A stretch of 64,000 bases of DNA from CAWCHZ01 sp963795555. GTDB lineage: Bacteria > Actinomycetota > Thermoleophilia > Solirubrobacterales > Solirubrobacteraceae. A program made the translations under genes and the position numbers. Each line of letters starts with the position of its first letter. Within the stretch, counting starts at the first letter, position 1. Positions 40,029-48,804 of the stretch are shown piece by piece. The stretch is taken from the NCBI GenBank assembly GCA_963795555.1, contig CAWCHZ010000002.1:1736001-1800000 (forward strand), read 5' to 3'. The notes under the pieces are model-generated. The model searched no databases. It was not told where the DNA came from and worked only from the letters and a program-made list of their open reading frames with translations.

Positions 40029-41021
40029 CTAGCGCGGCCCCGGTGGGCCGCCGGCGACGATGTCGCGCCCGGTCGGCTGCAGCTGCTCGTCGAGCTCGAG
40101 CTGCCAGTAGTAGCGCGTGAACGTGATTCCGGCCCGCAGGTCGCCGACGTGCGGCTCGATGTGCTCGCCGGCCGCCATTCGCACGATCAGCTCGGGGTAG
40201 CTGCGCCCCGGCCGGGCGGCATACATCGGCGCCGGGAAGGCGCCGCCGAAGCGCGTGTTGACGTCGGTGATGCGCAGTCCCAGCTCACGGTCGCGAAACG
40301 CCTGGACCGTGCAGGGGCCGCGCACGCCGAGCGCCTCGGCCACCGACCGTCCGAGCTCGATCAGCTCGACATCGTCGATCACCGTGCCCTTGATCGACTC
40401 CCCGCCGCGCGACTCGATCATCGTCCGGGGGATCGCGTTCAGGCAGCGTCCGGCAAGATCGCCGAGCACGTCGACCGAGAACTCCGGCCCATCCATCAGC
40501 CGCTGGATCATCACCGGCTCCTCGACGTAGTCGACGAAGAAGGCGGCCTGCGCGGCATCGCGGGCGGGGTGGATCGAGCGCGCGCCCGACCCGCGGCGGG
40601 GCTTGACGACCACCGGATAGGCGTCGGGCGGCTCGCCCGGCAGCACGGTCGGTGGCGACGGCAGCCCGAGACGCCCCAGCAGCAGATGGGTCTCGTACTT
40701 GTCATAGGTCGCGCGCGCGATCGCCGGCTCGGGCACGAGCGCCGGCAGCAGCCCGGCCACCCATGCTTCGGCGAGCAGCTCGATGTCGAGATCGGTCAGC
40801 GGGATCACCGCGCCGACGCCGTGGCGCTGGCAGAGCTCGACGAGCGCTGGCACGTAGCCGGGGTCCTCGATCGGCGGCACGGCGGCGCGCACGCTGGCGG
40901 CATACTGCGCGGGCGCGAGCGGGTTGGGGTCCACCGCCACCACGCGCGTGTGCCGGGCGAACGCCGCGACGATGTCATAGCGCTTGCCGACGCCCGTCAA
41001 CAGGATCGCCGGGGGGCTCAT
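40029..41021 (-). CDS. ATP-grasp ligase (carbamoyl-phosphate-synthase-like)
   Basis: 330 residues with the pre-ATP-grasp Rossmann half (ILLTGVGKRYDIVAAF) and the ATP-grasp half: VVVKPRRGSGARSIHPA binds phosphates, IQRLMDGPEFSVDVLGD and RITDVNTRFGGAFP hold Mg-ATP residues. It joins an acyl phosphate to an amine or similar nucleophile. The ATG overlaps the stop of the sugar transferase (ATGA), placing it in the polysaccharide operon, where it may add an amino-acid or carbamoyl-type modification to a sugar. Substrate not determined. Confidence 0.85.
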   Translation of the reverse strand: MSPPAILLTGVGKRYDIVAAFARHTRVVAVDPNPLAPAQYAASVRAAVPPIEDPGYVPALVELCQRHGVGAVIPLTDLDIELLAEAWVAGLLPALVPEPAIARATYDKYETHLLLGRLGLPSPPTVLPGEPPDAYPVVVKPRRGSGARSIHPARDAAQAAFFVDYVEEPVMIQRLMDGPEFSVDVLGDLAGRCLNAIPRTMIESRGGESIKGTVIDDVELIELGRSVAEALGVRGPCTVQAFRDRELGLRITDVNTRFGGAFPAPMYAARPGRSYPELIVRMAAGEHIEPHVGDLRAGITFTRYYWQLELDEQLQPTGRDIVAGGPPGPR

Positions 41022-41683
41022 CGCCCCCACCCGCCGGTCGCGCCCTTGTAGAGGCCCTGGCCGCTGAGCACGAGGCTCAACGTGCGCGCCAGGATGCGCA
41101 GGTCCAGGGCCAGCGAGCGGTGCTCGATGTACCAGAGGTCGAGCTCGATGCGCTCGCTCCAAGGCAGCGCAGCACGCCCCTGGATCTGGGCCCAGCCGGT
41201 CATGCCAGGCCGTACGAGCAGCCGCCGCCGCTGGCGCTCGGAGTACCGGTCGACCTGGATCTGGATCGTCGGGCGGGGCCCGACCAGCGACATCTCCCCG
41301 CGCAGCACGTTGACGAGGTTGGGGATCTCGTCCAACGAGCAGCGGCGCAGCAGCCCGCCGACCCGCGTGACGCGCTCGTCGCCCTCCTGGATCGCCAGCC
41401 CGGCACCGATCAGCTCGGCCCCCGCAACCATCGTGCGCAGCTTGTAGATGTCGAACGGGCGCCCGCCACGTCCCACCCGTCGCTGGCGATAGATCGGATG
41501 CCCCGGGGACTCCAGGCGGATCAGCAGGCAGATCAGCGCCCAGAGCGGCGCCAGCGCGACCAGCACGACCAGCGCCACGAGCACGTCGAGCGCTCGCTTG
41601 ACGACGGGATAGGCGAGCCGCCCGGCGCGGGCACGCAGCGTGGCCCGGGGATGCCCGCCCGCCGCCTGATCGGTCGTGCTCAC
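41018..41683 (-). CDS. Undecaprenyl-phosphate sugar-1-phosphate transferase (WcaJ/WbaP-like)
   Basis: 221 residues of the bacterial sugar transferase (polyprenyl phosphoglycosyltransferase) family: one membrane segment near residues 32-55, then YRQRRVGRGGRPFDIYKLRTM, the SLDEIPNLVNVLRGEMSLVGPRP core and LLVRPGMTGWAQIQGRA. It transfers the first sugar phosphate to undecaprenyl phosphate on the cytosolic face and so starts the repeat unit of the polysaccharide. It overlaps both neighbours by 4 bases in one operon. Confidence 0.93.
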   Translation of the reverse strand: MSTTDQAAGGHPRATLRARAGRLAYPVVKRALDVLVALVVLVALAPLWALICLLIRLESPGHPIYRQRRVGRGGRPFDIYKLRTMVAGAELIGAGLAIQEGDERVTRVGGLLRRCSLDEIPNLVNVLRGEMSLVGPRPTIQIQVDRYSERQRRRLLVRPGMTGWAQIQGRAALPWSERIELDLWYIEHRSLALDLRILARTLSLVLSGQGLYKGATGGWGR

Positions 41684-42876
41684 CGCGTTCCCTCCGGGGC
41701 CTCCCAGCCGGCCGTCGTGCCGTGGCGCAGCCAGTCCCAGAGCCCGAGCGCGGGTGAGGCCGTCGTCAGCACGTAGTAGCGGGCGATCAGCAGTGGTCGC
41801 AGGCGAACCGCCCGCGCCAGCAGCGCGCCCAGCAGCAGCGCGACCTGCAGCGCCAGCAGCGCCACGAACACCCCACCGTGGCCGAGCAGCGCGATGTTGA
41901 CCGCCAGCGCGATGGCGTGCAGGAACGGGCTGCCGTAGCGCAGCACGCGGTGGGAGAAGATCATCAAGGCATACAAGGGGGGATAGCCGCGCGGCGAGAG
42001 CATTCCGCCGCGCAGGACGATCGGCCAGGTGTGGCTCATCATCCGCCGCTTGCGGGCCAGCTCGCCTTCGATCGACGGGGCCATCTTCTCGACCGCGCGT
42101 GCGTCGGCAGCGTAGACCGCACGCCAGCCGCGCTTGACCATGTTGAACGGAAACGAGAGGTCGTGGCCCATGATCGGGTCGACGACCAGGTAGGACTCGC
42201 GGCGCGTCGCGTAGAGCGCACCGTTGCCGCCCGTCACGGAGGCCAGCCGCGACTCCAGCATGCGCAGCGCCATCTCATAGCGCCAGTAGAGGCCCTCCTG
42301 GTTGGTCCCGTTGCCGCCGACGAAGCGCACCTGCCCGCAGACGTAGCCGATCGCCGGATCAGCGAACGGCGCGACCAGCGCCACCAGCGCGTCGGGCTCG
42401 AGCTGTGCGTTGGCATCGGAGAAGGCGACGATGTCGCCGCCGGCGCGTGCCACTGCTGCGTCCTGGGCACGTACCTTGCCCGCCCGCGGCAGCTCCAGGA
42501 CCAGATCGGCGCCCGCTGCGCGCGCCCGCTCGGCTGTGCGGTCGGGTGAGCCGTCGCAGGCCACGATCAGCTCCAGGCGCTCGCGCGGGTAGTCAAGCGC
42601 AAGCGAATTGGAGACCTTGTTGGCGATCACCGCCTCCTCGGCGTAGGCGGCTACGATCAGCGAGACGCGCGGCGGCTGCGACGCGGCGGAGTCGTCCCCC
42701 GGCAGCTGCGCTACGGGGGGTTGGGCCAGCGGCGGCTGTGACGGAGCGGGCTTGGCCCGTGCTGGCTGGCGTCGGCCCAGGCGGGCCAGCGCTGCGAGCA
42801 GCAGCGGATAGCCGAGCTGGGCGTAGGCGAGCAGGCCGAGCGCCCACCACAAGATGATCTCCAACGCCCGGGTCAC
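41680..42876 (-). CDS. Glycosyltransferase family 2, membrane-bound
   Basis: 398 residues. An N-terminal helix, then a Pro/Ala-rich linker, then the GT2 domain: SLIVAAYAEEAVIANKV, LIVACDGSPDRTAE, AFSDANAQLEPDAL (DxD-like SDAN) and GNGALYATRRESY. Three to four C-terminal helices follow, as in hyaluronan/chitin-synthase-like processive enzymes. It lies between the sugar transferase and the GT4 gene with ATGA overlaps on both sides. Confidence 0.9.
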   Translation of the reverse strand: MTRALEIILWWALGLLAYAQLGYPLLLAALARLGRRQPARAKPAPSQPPLAQPPVAQLPGDDSAASQPPRVSLIVAAYAEEAVIANKVSNSLALDYPRERLELIVACDGSPDRTAERARAAGADLVLELPRAGKVRAQDAAVARAGGDIVAFSDANAQLEPDALVALVAPFADPAIGYVCGQVRFVGGNGTNQEGLYWRYEMALRMLESRLASVTGGNGALYATRRESYLVVDPIMGHDLSFPFNMVKRGWRAVYAADARAVEKMAPSIEGELARKRRMMSHTWPIVLRGGMLSPRGYPPLYALMIFSHRVLRYGSPFLHAIALAVNIALLGHGGVFVALLALQVALLLGALLARAVRLRPLLIARYYVLTTASPALGLWDWLRHGTTAGWEAPEGTR

Positions 42877-44018
42877 CGTCGGGATTCTCCAGCAGCCGAC
42901 GCCGGCGATCCTCCAGCCCGCTGCGTCAGCAGGCGCTCATACAGCGCGATCGTGCGCCGGGCCAGGGCCGGCCAGGACAGCGGGCCCTGCGCTGCCGCCG
43001 TGGCGGCACGTGACAGCTCCACGCGCGCGGCGTCGTCGGCGAGCAGGCGCGCGAGCTCGTCGTGCAGCGCCACCGGATCGCCCGGGGGCACCAGCGTCGC
43101 GGCCCCCAGCGCGGCGATCTCCGGAAAGCCGCCGACATCCGTCAGCAGCAGTGGCTTGCCGAACGCCAGCGCGGTCGCCAGCACCCCTGACTGGTCGATC
43201 TCGCGATAGGGCAGGACGACGAGGTCAGCACGCCTGAAGAGGGCCGGGATCTCGGGGTCGGAGATGAATCGCGGCACGAAGCGCACACCCGGCGAGGCGA
43301 GCTCCCTTAGCGGCTCGAGCGCCATCCGCGGCCGACCGACGATCCACAGCTCGGCACCCGCGATGCCGCGCCAGGCTTCGAGCAGCACGTCGATGCCCTT
43401 GTAGGGGCGCAGCAGGCCGAAGCAGAGCACCACGGGACCGCGCACCGCGGCCAGCTCCGGTGCAAGCGGGCGCGTGTCCTGCAGCCTGACCAGATAGTCG
43501 AAGACGCCATGGGGTATCACCTCGACCTTCGCGGGATCCACGCCCAGCGCCTCGGTCAGGCGCCACCGGCCCGCGGCGGAATGGACGACGACCGCATCCA
43601 TGCGCGCGTAGAGGCGACGCTGGGCGGCGAGCTGGCCGGGGCGCGGCTCGCGCGGGAGCACGTCGTGAGCGGTCAGCACGAGCGGCCGGCCGCCCGGCAG
43701 CAGCAGCCAGTCGAGCTGTTGCACGGCCAGCCACTGGAAGTGGATGACGTCCGCAGCCGCGGCGTGCGCGCGCAGGCGCATCATGTCGGGCAGATGCTGG
43801 GCGAGCTTGCCGACCAGGCGCAGGCGTGAGCCGGGCGCGCCGAGCGAGCGGCGGTAGAACAGCTCGCGAACGGCGTAGCCGGCGGGGCTGGGCGTCGGCC
43901 CGTAGGCAAAGCCGCTGGTCACCAGCTCGACGCCGACTCCCTGCGCCGCCAGCGCGGCGCAGAGCGCGTGGTCATACGGCGGCGTATACGCGGATGGATC
44001 CACGACCTGGACCTGCAT
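42873..44018 (-). CDS. Glycosyltransferase family 4
   Basis: 381-residue retaining glycosyltransferase with the GT-B fold. C-terminal donor domain: GPVVLCFGLLRPYKGIDVLLEAW, then RADLVVLPYREIDQSGVLATALAFGKPLLLTDVGGFPE with the EX7E-like region. An N-terminal acceptor domain precedes it. ATG 44018 begins the first beta strand VQVVDPSAY. It is the first gene of the four-gene operon that continues with the GT2, sugar transferase and ATP-grasp genes. It is divergent from the GNAT gene. Confidence 0.9.
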   Translation of the reverse strand: MQVQVVDPSAYTPPYDHALCAALAAQGVGVELVTSGFAYGPTPSPAGYAVRELFYRRSLGAPGSRLRLVGKLAQHLPDMMRLRAHAAAADVIHFQWLAVQQLDWLLLPGGRPLVLTAHDVLPREPRPGQLAAQRRLYARMDAVVVHSAAGRWRLTEALGVDPAKVEVIPHGVFDYLVRLQDTRPLAPELAAVRGPVVLCFGLLRPYKGIDVLLEAWRGIAGAELWIVGRPRMALEPLRELASPGVRFVPRFISDPEIPALFRRADLVVLPYREIDQSGVLATALAFGKPLLLTDVGGFPEIAALGAATLVPPGDPVALHDELARLLADDAARVELSRAATAAAQGPLSWPALARRTIALYERLLTQRAGGSPASAAGESRR

Positions 44019-44038
44019 CGGCCGGCAGTATTCACCAG

Positions 44039-44842
44039 GTGAGCTCAAACGACCTCGCGCGGGCGATCGAGCTGATCCACGCGGTCCAGGATCGCAGCGC
44101 GGTGCGACGCGAGCGGACACCATCCGGCACGCAGCTCTGGAATCCGCGCCTGCCGGCGGTCTGGGATCTCAACCTGTTGCGGGTGGAGCGCGCGCAGCCG
44201 TCGATCGACGCCGTCGCGCTCGCGGCCGAGGCGGGGCGCGCGCAGCGCGCGGTTGGCCTCGCGCATCGCCATGTCATGGTCGACGAGCGCTCGCTGGGAG
44301 ACCGGCTGGCGCCGGGCTTCCGGGCGCTCGGCTGGTCGGTGGTCCGCCGCGTGGTGATGATCCATGCGGACCGCGGCGAAGATGGCCGCGAGGCAACCCG
44401 GGTGGCGCCCGCGGACGTCGTCGAGCTGTCCGGCGCCGCGCTGCGACCGCTGCGCCAGCAGACCTTCCAGCGCGAGCTTGCCCCGTTGGGAGAGGCGGTC
44501 CTGCGCCAGCTGCTCGCCTACGACGAGCTGATCGACCAGGCCGTCGCGGTTCGCCACTTCGCCGGCTGCGTCCACGGCAAGCCCGTCAGCACCTGCAAGC
44601 TGATCGAGCTCGGGGGAGCCGGTCAGATCGAGGATGTGATCACCCTCGCCGAGCACCGCGGCCGCGGGCTGGCGACCGCGGTGGTGGCACGGGCGCTCGC
44701 CGCGGCGCGCGCCGCCGGCGACGATCCAACGTTCATCGTCGCCGATGAGGACGACTGGCCCAAGCTGATCTATCAGCGCCTGGGCTTCACGCCGGTGGGG
44801 CGCATCCACCTGTTCCGCCGGTTGAGCTCGAGCGTGGGCTAG
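44039..44842 (+). CDS. GNAT family N-acetyltransferase
   Basis: 267 residues from GTG 44039. The C-terminal GNAT domain (about 155-262) has IEDVITLAEHRGRGLATAVVARALAAA, where the R-G-x-G-L-A loop binds acetyl-CoA pyrophosphate, then IYQRLGFTPVGRIHLF. The N-terminal half carries a second degenerate acetyltransferase-like fold. Its substrate is unknown. The gene converges with the PEBP lipoprotein gene, overlapping 4 bases tail to tail. Confidence 0.85.
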   Translation: MSSNDLARAIELIHAVQDRSAVRRERTPSGTQLWNPRLPAVWDLNLLRVERAQPSIDAVALAAEAGRAQRAVGLAHRHVMVDERSLGDRLAPGFRALGWSVVRRVVMIHADRGEDGREATRVAPADVVELSGAALRPLRQQTFQRELAPLGEAVLRQLLAYDELIDQAVAVRHFAGCVHGKPVSTCKLIELGGAGQIEDVITLAEHRGRGLATAVVARALAAARAAGDDPTFIVADEDDWPKLIYQRLGFTPVGRIHLFRRLSSSVG

Positions 44843-45531
44843 CGCCCTGGGACGTTTCGCCAGCTGGTCGACGCCCCAGCGCGGCGATAGCTCGCGGCGA
44901 GCGTGCCGCGAGCGATCGCATAGCGCGCGAAGGCGGTACGCACGCGGGCCGGGCTTGCGGCCTGAGCAGGGGACAGCGGACGAGCCAGGGCGTAGAGGAC
45001 GATCTCGTAGACGTGCGTCGTGCCGTGCGGCGGGCAGGGGCCGCTGTAGCCGCGCCGGCCGAGGTCGTTGCGCGCGACGTGCGCGCCGGGCGGCAGGCGA
45101 CCGGCCGGGAGCGTGCGGGCGGTAGGCGGGATCCCGTAGACGAGCCACTGCAGGCGGGCGCCGAAGATCGAGGTCTGATCGCTCATCACCAGACCCAGCT
45201 CGGCGGTCCCGGCGGGCACGCCGGCCCAGATCAGCGGTGGCGAGCGATCGGCGCCATCGCAGGTGAACGCGCGCGCCAGCTGGCGCTGGCCCGACACGGC
45301 CGGGCTTGCGAGGTGGATCGGCAGCGCCGTGCCCGCGGTCGCGCCGGACGCCGCGCCAGTGTGGTGCGCCGGGCTGGCAGCGGAGCCGCATGCCACGAGC
45401 GCCGTCGCCGTGAGCGTCGTGACGGCGAGCAGCGCTGCGCCGGCGCCGAGCCGGCGTGAGCGGAGCGCGGGTTGGCCTGGGCGGAGCGCGGGCCGACGTG
45501 AGCGGAGCGCGGGCACGATCGGCATCATCAC
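44839..45531 (-). CDS. PEBP-type (YbhB/YbcL) lipoprotein
   Basis: 230 residues with signal peptide and lipobox TALVACGS (cysteine near 48), so exported and lipidated. The mature part is a phosphatidylethanolamine-binding-protein fold: FTCDGADRSPPLIWAGVPAGTAELGLVM, then LQWLVYGIPP and YSGPCPPHGTTHVYEIVLYAL, with the conserved D-x-D..SPP and GPCPP-HG ligand-site motifs. Bacterial PEBPs have no firmly known role. The start region contains three 21-bp repeats giving a PALRSRR heptapeptide repeat, so the true start could be later. Confidence 0.85.
   Translation of the reverse strand: MMMPIVPALRSRRPALRPGQPALRSRRLGAGAALLAVTTLTATALVACGSAASPAHHTGAASGATAGTALPIHLASPAVSGQRQLARAFTCDGADRSPPLIWAGVPAGTAELGLVMSDQTSIFGARLQWLVYGIPPTARTLPAGRLPPGAHVARNDLGRRGYSGPCPPHGTTHVYEIVLYALARPLSPAQAASPARVRTAFARYAIARGTLAASYRRAGASTSWRNVPGR
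45460..45513. repeat. 21-bp tandem repeat, 3 copies
   Basis: The core gcggagcgcggg recurs at 45460, 45481 and 45502, in frame within the N-terminal part of the PEBP lipoprotein gene. Confidence 0.85.
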
Positions 45532-45536
45532 GAACG

Positions 45537-46522
45537 GTGGCGATCGAGGTCTCCTATTGCGTGGTCAACACGAGCCAGCGCGAGCTGCTGCTGCGCTGCC
45601 TCGACGCGATCGCCCGCGAGCGCGCCCAGCTCGCGTTCGACACGGAGGTGTTGGTCGTCGACAACGCGTCGCAGGACGGCTCGGTCGAGGCGGCGAGGGC
45701 GCATCCGGTCCGGGCGAGCGTGATCGCGCTGACCTCGCGGCAGGGCAAGGCCGCAAGCGACTCGCTGCTGCTCGAGCGGGCGAGCGGACGCTTCGCGCTG
45801 CTGCTCAACGAGGATGCCGAGCTCTGCGCGGGCGCGACGAGCGCTCTGCACACGGCGCTGTCAGGGCACCCCGAGGCCGCCGTGGCCGGCGCGCAGCTGC
45901 TGTCGCCGGACGGACGGCCAACGCCGTGCGCGTGGCGCTTCCCCGGCTGGCGCAGCGCGTTGGCAAGCGCGCTGGCGCTGCATCGCCGGCTGGTCGTGCA
46001 GAGCGGTGGGGGGCGCTTCGCGCGGTGGACTGGACGCAGTCCTCGGCGATGCTCGTGCGCCGGCAGGCCGCCGAGCAGGTCGGCTGGCTCGATGAGGCGT
46101 TCTTCGTCTACTCCGATGAGGTCGACTTCTGCAAGCGGCTCGCGCTGGCCGGTTGGCGCACCCTGCACGTGCCGGCCGCGCGGGCGATCCACCACGAGCA
46201 GCTGGCGACCGGCGCGGCGCCCGAGCGGCGCATCATCGAGCTCGCCCGCAACCGCGACCGCTACATGCGCAAGCACCATTCCCGCTCCGCGGCGCGCGCC
46301 GTGCGCTGGCTGACCGCCTGCGCGTATGCCGAGCGTGCGCTGGCCGCGACGGCCCTGCCCGGGCACGATCCGCGGCGCTATTGGCTGCACGTGCGCGCCA
46401 GCCTGCGACCCGAGCGCGGCGAGGGCCTGCGCGAGGCGGCCGAGGCGTTCAACCGGGCACGCGCGTCTGCCGCCGTTGCCAGCCAGCAGCCGCGCCGCCG
46501 CGACGACCACTCGGAACGCTAG
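45537..46522 (+). pseudogene. Glycosyltransferase family 2 (rhamnosyltransferase-like), frameshifted at a G run
   Basis: The first frame from GTG 45537 gives the GT2 nucleotide-binding half: VVNTSQRELLLRCLDAI, EVLVVDNASQDGSVE, LLLNEDAELCAGA. Near 46008-46013 (six G) the match jumps to another frame, which continues RAVDWTQSSAMLVRRQAAEQVGWLDEAFFVYSDEVDFC, the rest of a WbbL-like transferase, and then a C-terminal helical part to 46522. Either one base is missing, or the reading is correct and the gene is off. In the second case slippage on the G run could still produce some full-length protein. Confidence 0.7.
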
Positions 46523-47994
46523 GCCGCCGGCGCCGGCCGGCCGCGGCGACGCAGCGCGCGCAGGCGCGCCCACTCGCGCGGCTCCAGGAACCCCGTCAAG
46601 GCGAGCAGCGGCAGCATCGCCAGCAGCGCCGCCACTCGCACAACCAGGCCGACGGCCCCATGGCCAGGCACGCCGACCTCGACCAGCGCGGTGACTCCGC
46701 CGATCACCACGACGATGCGCAGCAGCCGCATCCACTGGAAGCCGACCCGAAACAGGCCACGGGTGAGCGCGTACATCAGCGCGATGATCGTCACGTACGC
46801 GCCGCAGAGCGCGAGCCCCGCGCCGGCGATGCCCAGCGGCGGCACCAGGACCACCAGCAGCACCACGTTGGCAACCACGCCAGCAAGCGCCGCCGGGAAG
46901 TTGCGCGAGGTCACGCGCGCCCGCCCCGCCATGACTACGAAGACGAGGAACAGCCCGTAGAGCGCCCATCCGAGCGCAACCCAGGGCAGTGCTCGGTAGG
47001 CGCCGTGGAAGGCCGGCGCGGCGAACAGGCGGATGACCCAGCGACCGAGCAGCGTGACGGCGGCGACGATCATGCCCGTCCCGAGCACGTAATAGGTGGC
47101 CACAAGGGAGTAGAGCCGCGCGGCCTCGTCGTCGTCGCTGACCGAGTAGGCTAGCGGTGGCCAGGCGTACTGGAAGGCGCGCACCGTGAACACCACGACC
47201 GCCGCGAGCTTGACCGCGAGCGAGTAGAGCCCGGCTGCCGCGGCGCCCTGGCCACGCGTGTGGAACAGATAGAAGCGATCGATCACGTTGAGCAGGTACA
47301 CGGAGACCTCGGCGGGCACGGTTGGCAGCCCGAAGCGCAGCATCGCCGGCAGATCGCGCAGGCAGATCCGCCGGGGCGCGATCCCCAGGCGCTCGCGCAG
47401 CATCCACCAGAGCCCGAGCAGCACCACCGCCGAGGCGCCGAAGTTGCCCAGCAGCAGACCGCGCGCGCGCTGGTGCAACACGACGACCAGCACAACCGTC
47501 GCGGCGATCGTCAGCACGACGTTTATCAGCGACGCGGTCGCATAGGCGCGCCGACGCTCATCGACGCGCAACAGCGCGTAGGCGACCTCGAGGTTGGTGA
47601 ACGCCCACAGCCCGAGGATCGCGATCGCCAGCAGCGTCGCGTCGCGATAGCCGAGCAGCAGCCGCGACAGCGGGCCTGCGACCGCCAGGCAGACGAGCGC
47701 GGCAAGCGTCGTGCTGGCGAGGACCGCGCCGCTCGTCGTGCGTGCGCTGCGAATGCGGCGGACGGCGTCGTGGTCGCTGTAGTAGAAGCGCACGAATGCC
47801 TCGCCGACCCCGAAGCGCAGGACGATCGAGACCAGGATCACGCTGGTCAGCAGCAGCTCCGCGACGCCGTAGTCGGCCGGACGCAGATAGCGCGTGTAGA
47901 GCGGCAACAGGCCCAGCGCGACCAGCTTGGAGACGATGTCCGACAGCTGGTATGCCGCGCCGGCGCTGACGAGCCGCTTGAGGTAGCCGTACAC
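46519..47994 (-). CDS. Polysaccharide flippase (Wzx/MOP family)
   Basis: 491-residue membrane protein with about 12-14 helices of the multidrug/oligosaccharide-lipid/polysaccharide exporter superfamily. GTG 47994 gives YLKRLVSAGAAYQLSDIVSKLVALGLLPLYTRYL, the typical first helix. It would flip undecaprenyl-linked repeat units to the periplasm. It converges with the frameshifted GT2 gene (4-base overlap) and is divergent from the O-methyltransferase gene. Confidence 0.88.
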   Translation of the reverse strand: MYGYLKRLVSAGAAYQLSDIVSKLVALGLLPLYTRYLRPADYGVAELLLTSVILVSIVLRFGVGEAFVRFYYSDHDAVRRIRSARTTSGAVLASTTLAALVCLAVAGPLSRLLLGYRDATLLAIAILGLWAFTNLEVAYALLRVDERRRAYATASLINVVLTIAATVVLVVVLHQRARGLLLGNFGASAVVLLGLWWMLRERLGIAPRRICLRDLPAMLRFGLPTVPAEVSVYLLNVIDRFYLFHTRGQGAAAAGLYSLAVKLAAVVVFTVRAFQYAWPPLAYSVSDDDEAARLYSLVATYYVLGTGMIVAAVTLLGRWVIRLFAAPAFHGAYRALPWVALGWALYGLFLVFVVMAGRARVTSRNFPAALAGVVANVVLLVVLVPPLGIAGAGLALCGAYVTIIALMYALTRGLFRVGFQWMRLLRIVVVIGGVTALVEVGVPGHGAVGLVVRVAALLAMLPLLALTGFLEPREWARLRALRRRGRPAPAA

Positions 47995-48084
47995 GGCGCC
48001 AGACGCTAGCGCTCGGGGCAGCCGACCACCGGCTGTGAGATGCTGTCGCCGGCCGTGGGCCAGAGCGGCGCGCGGCCGGGTCCG

Positions 48085-48744
48085 ATGCAAGATGCAGTCG
48101 CTGCGATGATCGTCACCGAGGCAGTGGAGCGCTATCTCGAGTCGCTACGCGCCGAGCCCGACGATGTGCTCGCCGCGATGGAGCACCACGCGGCGCGCGA
48201 CGGGATTCCGATCGTCGTCCCGCCGACCGGCGCGCTGCTGCACGTGCTCACCGCCGCGACCGGGGCGCGCCGAGTGCTCGAGATCGGCACCGCGATCGGC
48301 GTCTCGACGCTCTACATCGCTCGCGCGCTGCCCCCCGACGGAACGATCGTGACCTTCGACATCGATGAGCAACGGCTGGCGGCCGCGCGCGACTATCTGG
48401 CCAGGGCCGGCGTGCTCGAGCTGGTGCAGCTGCATCATCAGGATGCCCGCGAGGGCCTGCGCGAGCTCACGGGCCCATTCGACCTGGCGTTCATCGACGG
48501 CACCAAGATCGAGTACGGCGACTACCTCGCGCAGCTGGTGCCGATGCTGCGCACGGGCGGCCTGCTCGTCGTCGACAACGTGCTGATGTCGGGCACCGTG
48601 GCGGAGGGCCATGGCGATGGGCACTGGTCGGACCAGCAGGTGGCGACTGCGCGCGAGTTCAACGAGCAGCTGCTCAGCCACCCGTTGCTGTCGACCACGA
48701 TCACGCCGATCGGGGACGGCGTGGCGCTCGCGGCGCGGCGCTGA
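48085..48744 (+). CDS. O-methyltransferase, caffeoyl-CoA type
   Basis: 219 residues (or 212 from ATG 48106). Class I SAM methyltransferase: motif I VLEIGTAIGVSTLYIARAL, then VTFDIDEQRLAAARDYL, FDLAFIDGTKIEYGDYL with the metal-binding Asp, and LLVVDNVLMSGTVA. These are the features of the metal-dependent O-methyltransferase family 3. A sugar or catechol-like acceptor is possible. In this position it may methylate the polysaccharide. Confidence 0.87.
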   Translation: MQDAVAAMIVTEAVERYLESLRAEPDDVLAAMEHHAARDGIPIVVPPTGALLHVLTAATGARRVLEIGTAIGVSTLYIARALPPDGTIVTFDIDEQRLAAARDYLARAGVLELVQLHHQDAREGLRELTGPFDLAFIDGTKIEYGDYLAQLVPMLRTGGLLVVDNVLMSGTVAEGHGDGHWSDQQVATAREFNEQLLSHPLLSTTITPIGDGVALAARR

Positions 48745-48804
48745 CGTCGCCGGCTCGTCGCGCGCAAGCAAGCGGCGTGACGACGGCGATCGCCGCCACG
48801 ACGA

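Noticed and set aside
45263..45536. Earlier start for the frameshifted GT2 gene
   Set aside because: The frame upstream of GTG 45537 is antisense to the PEBP lipoprotein gene and shows no GT2 residues.
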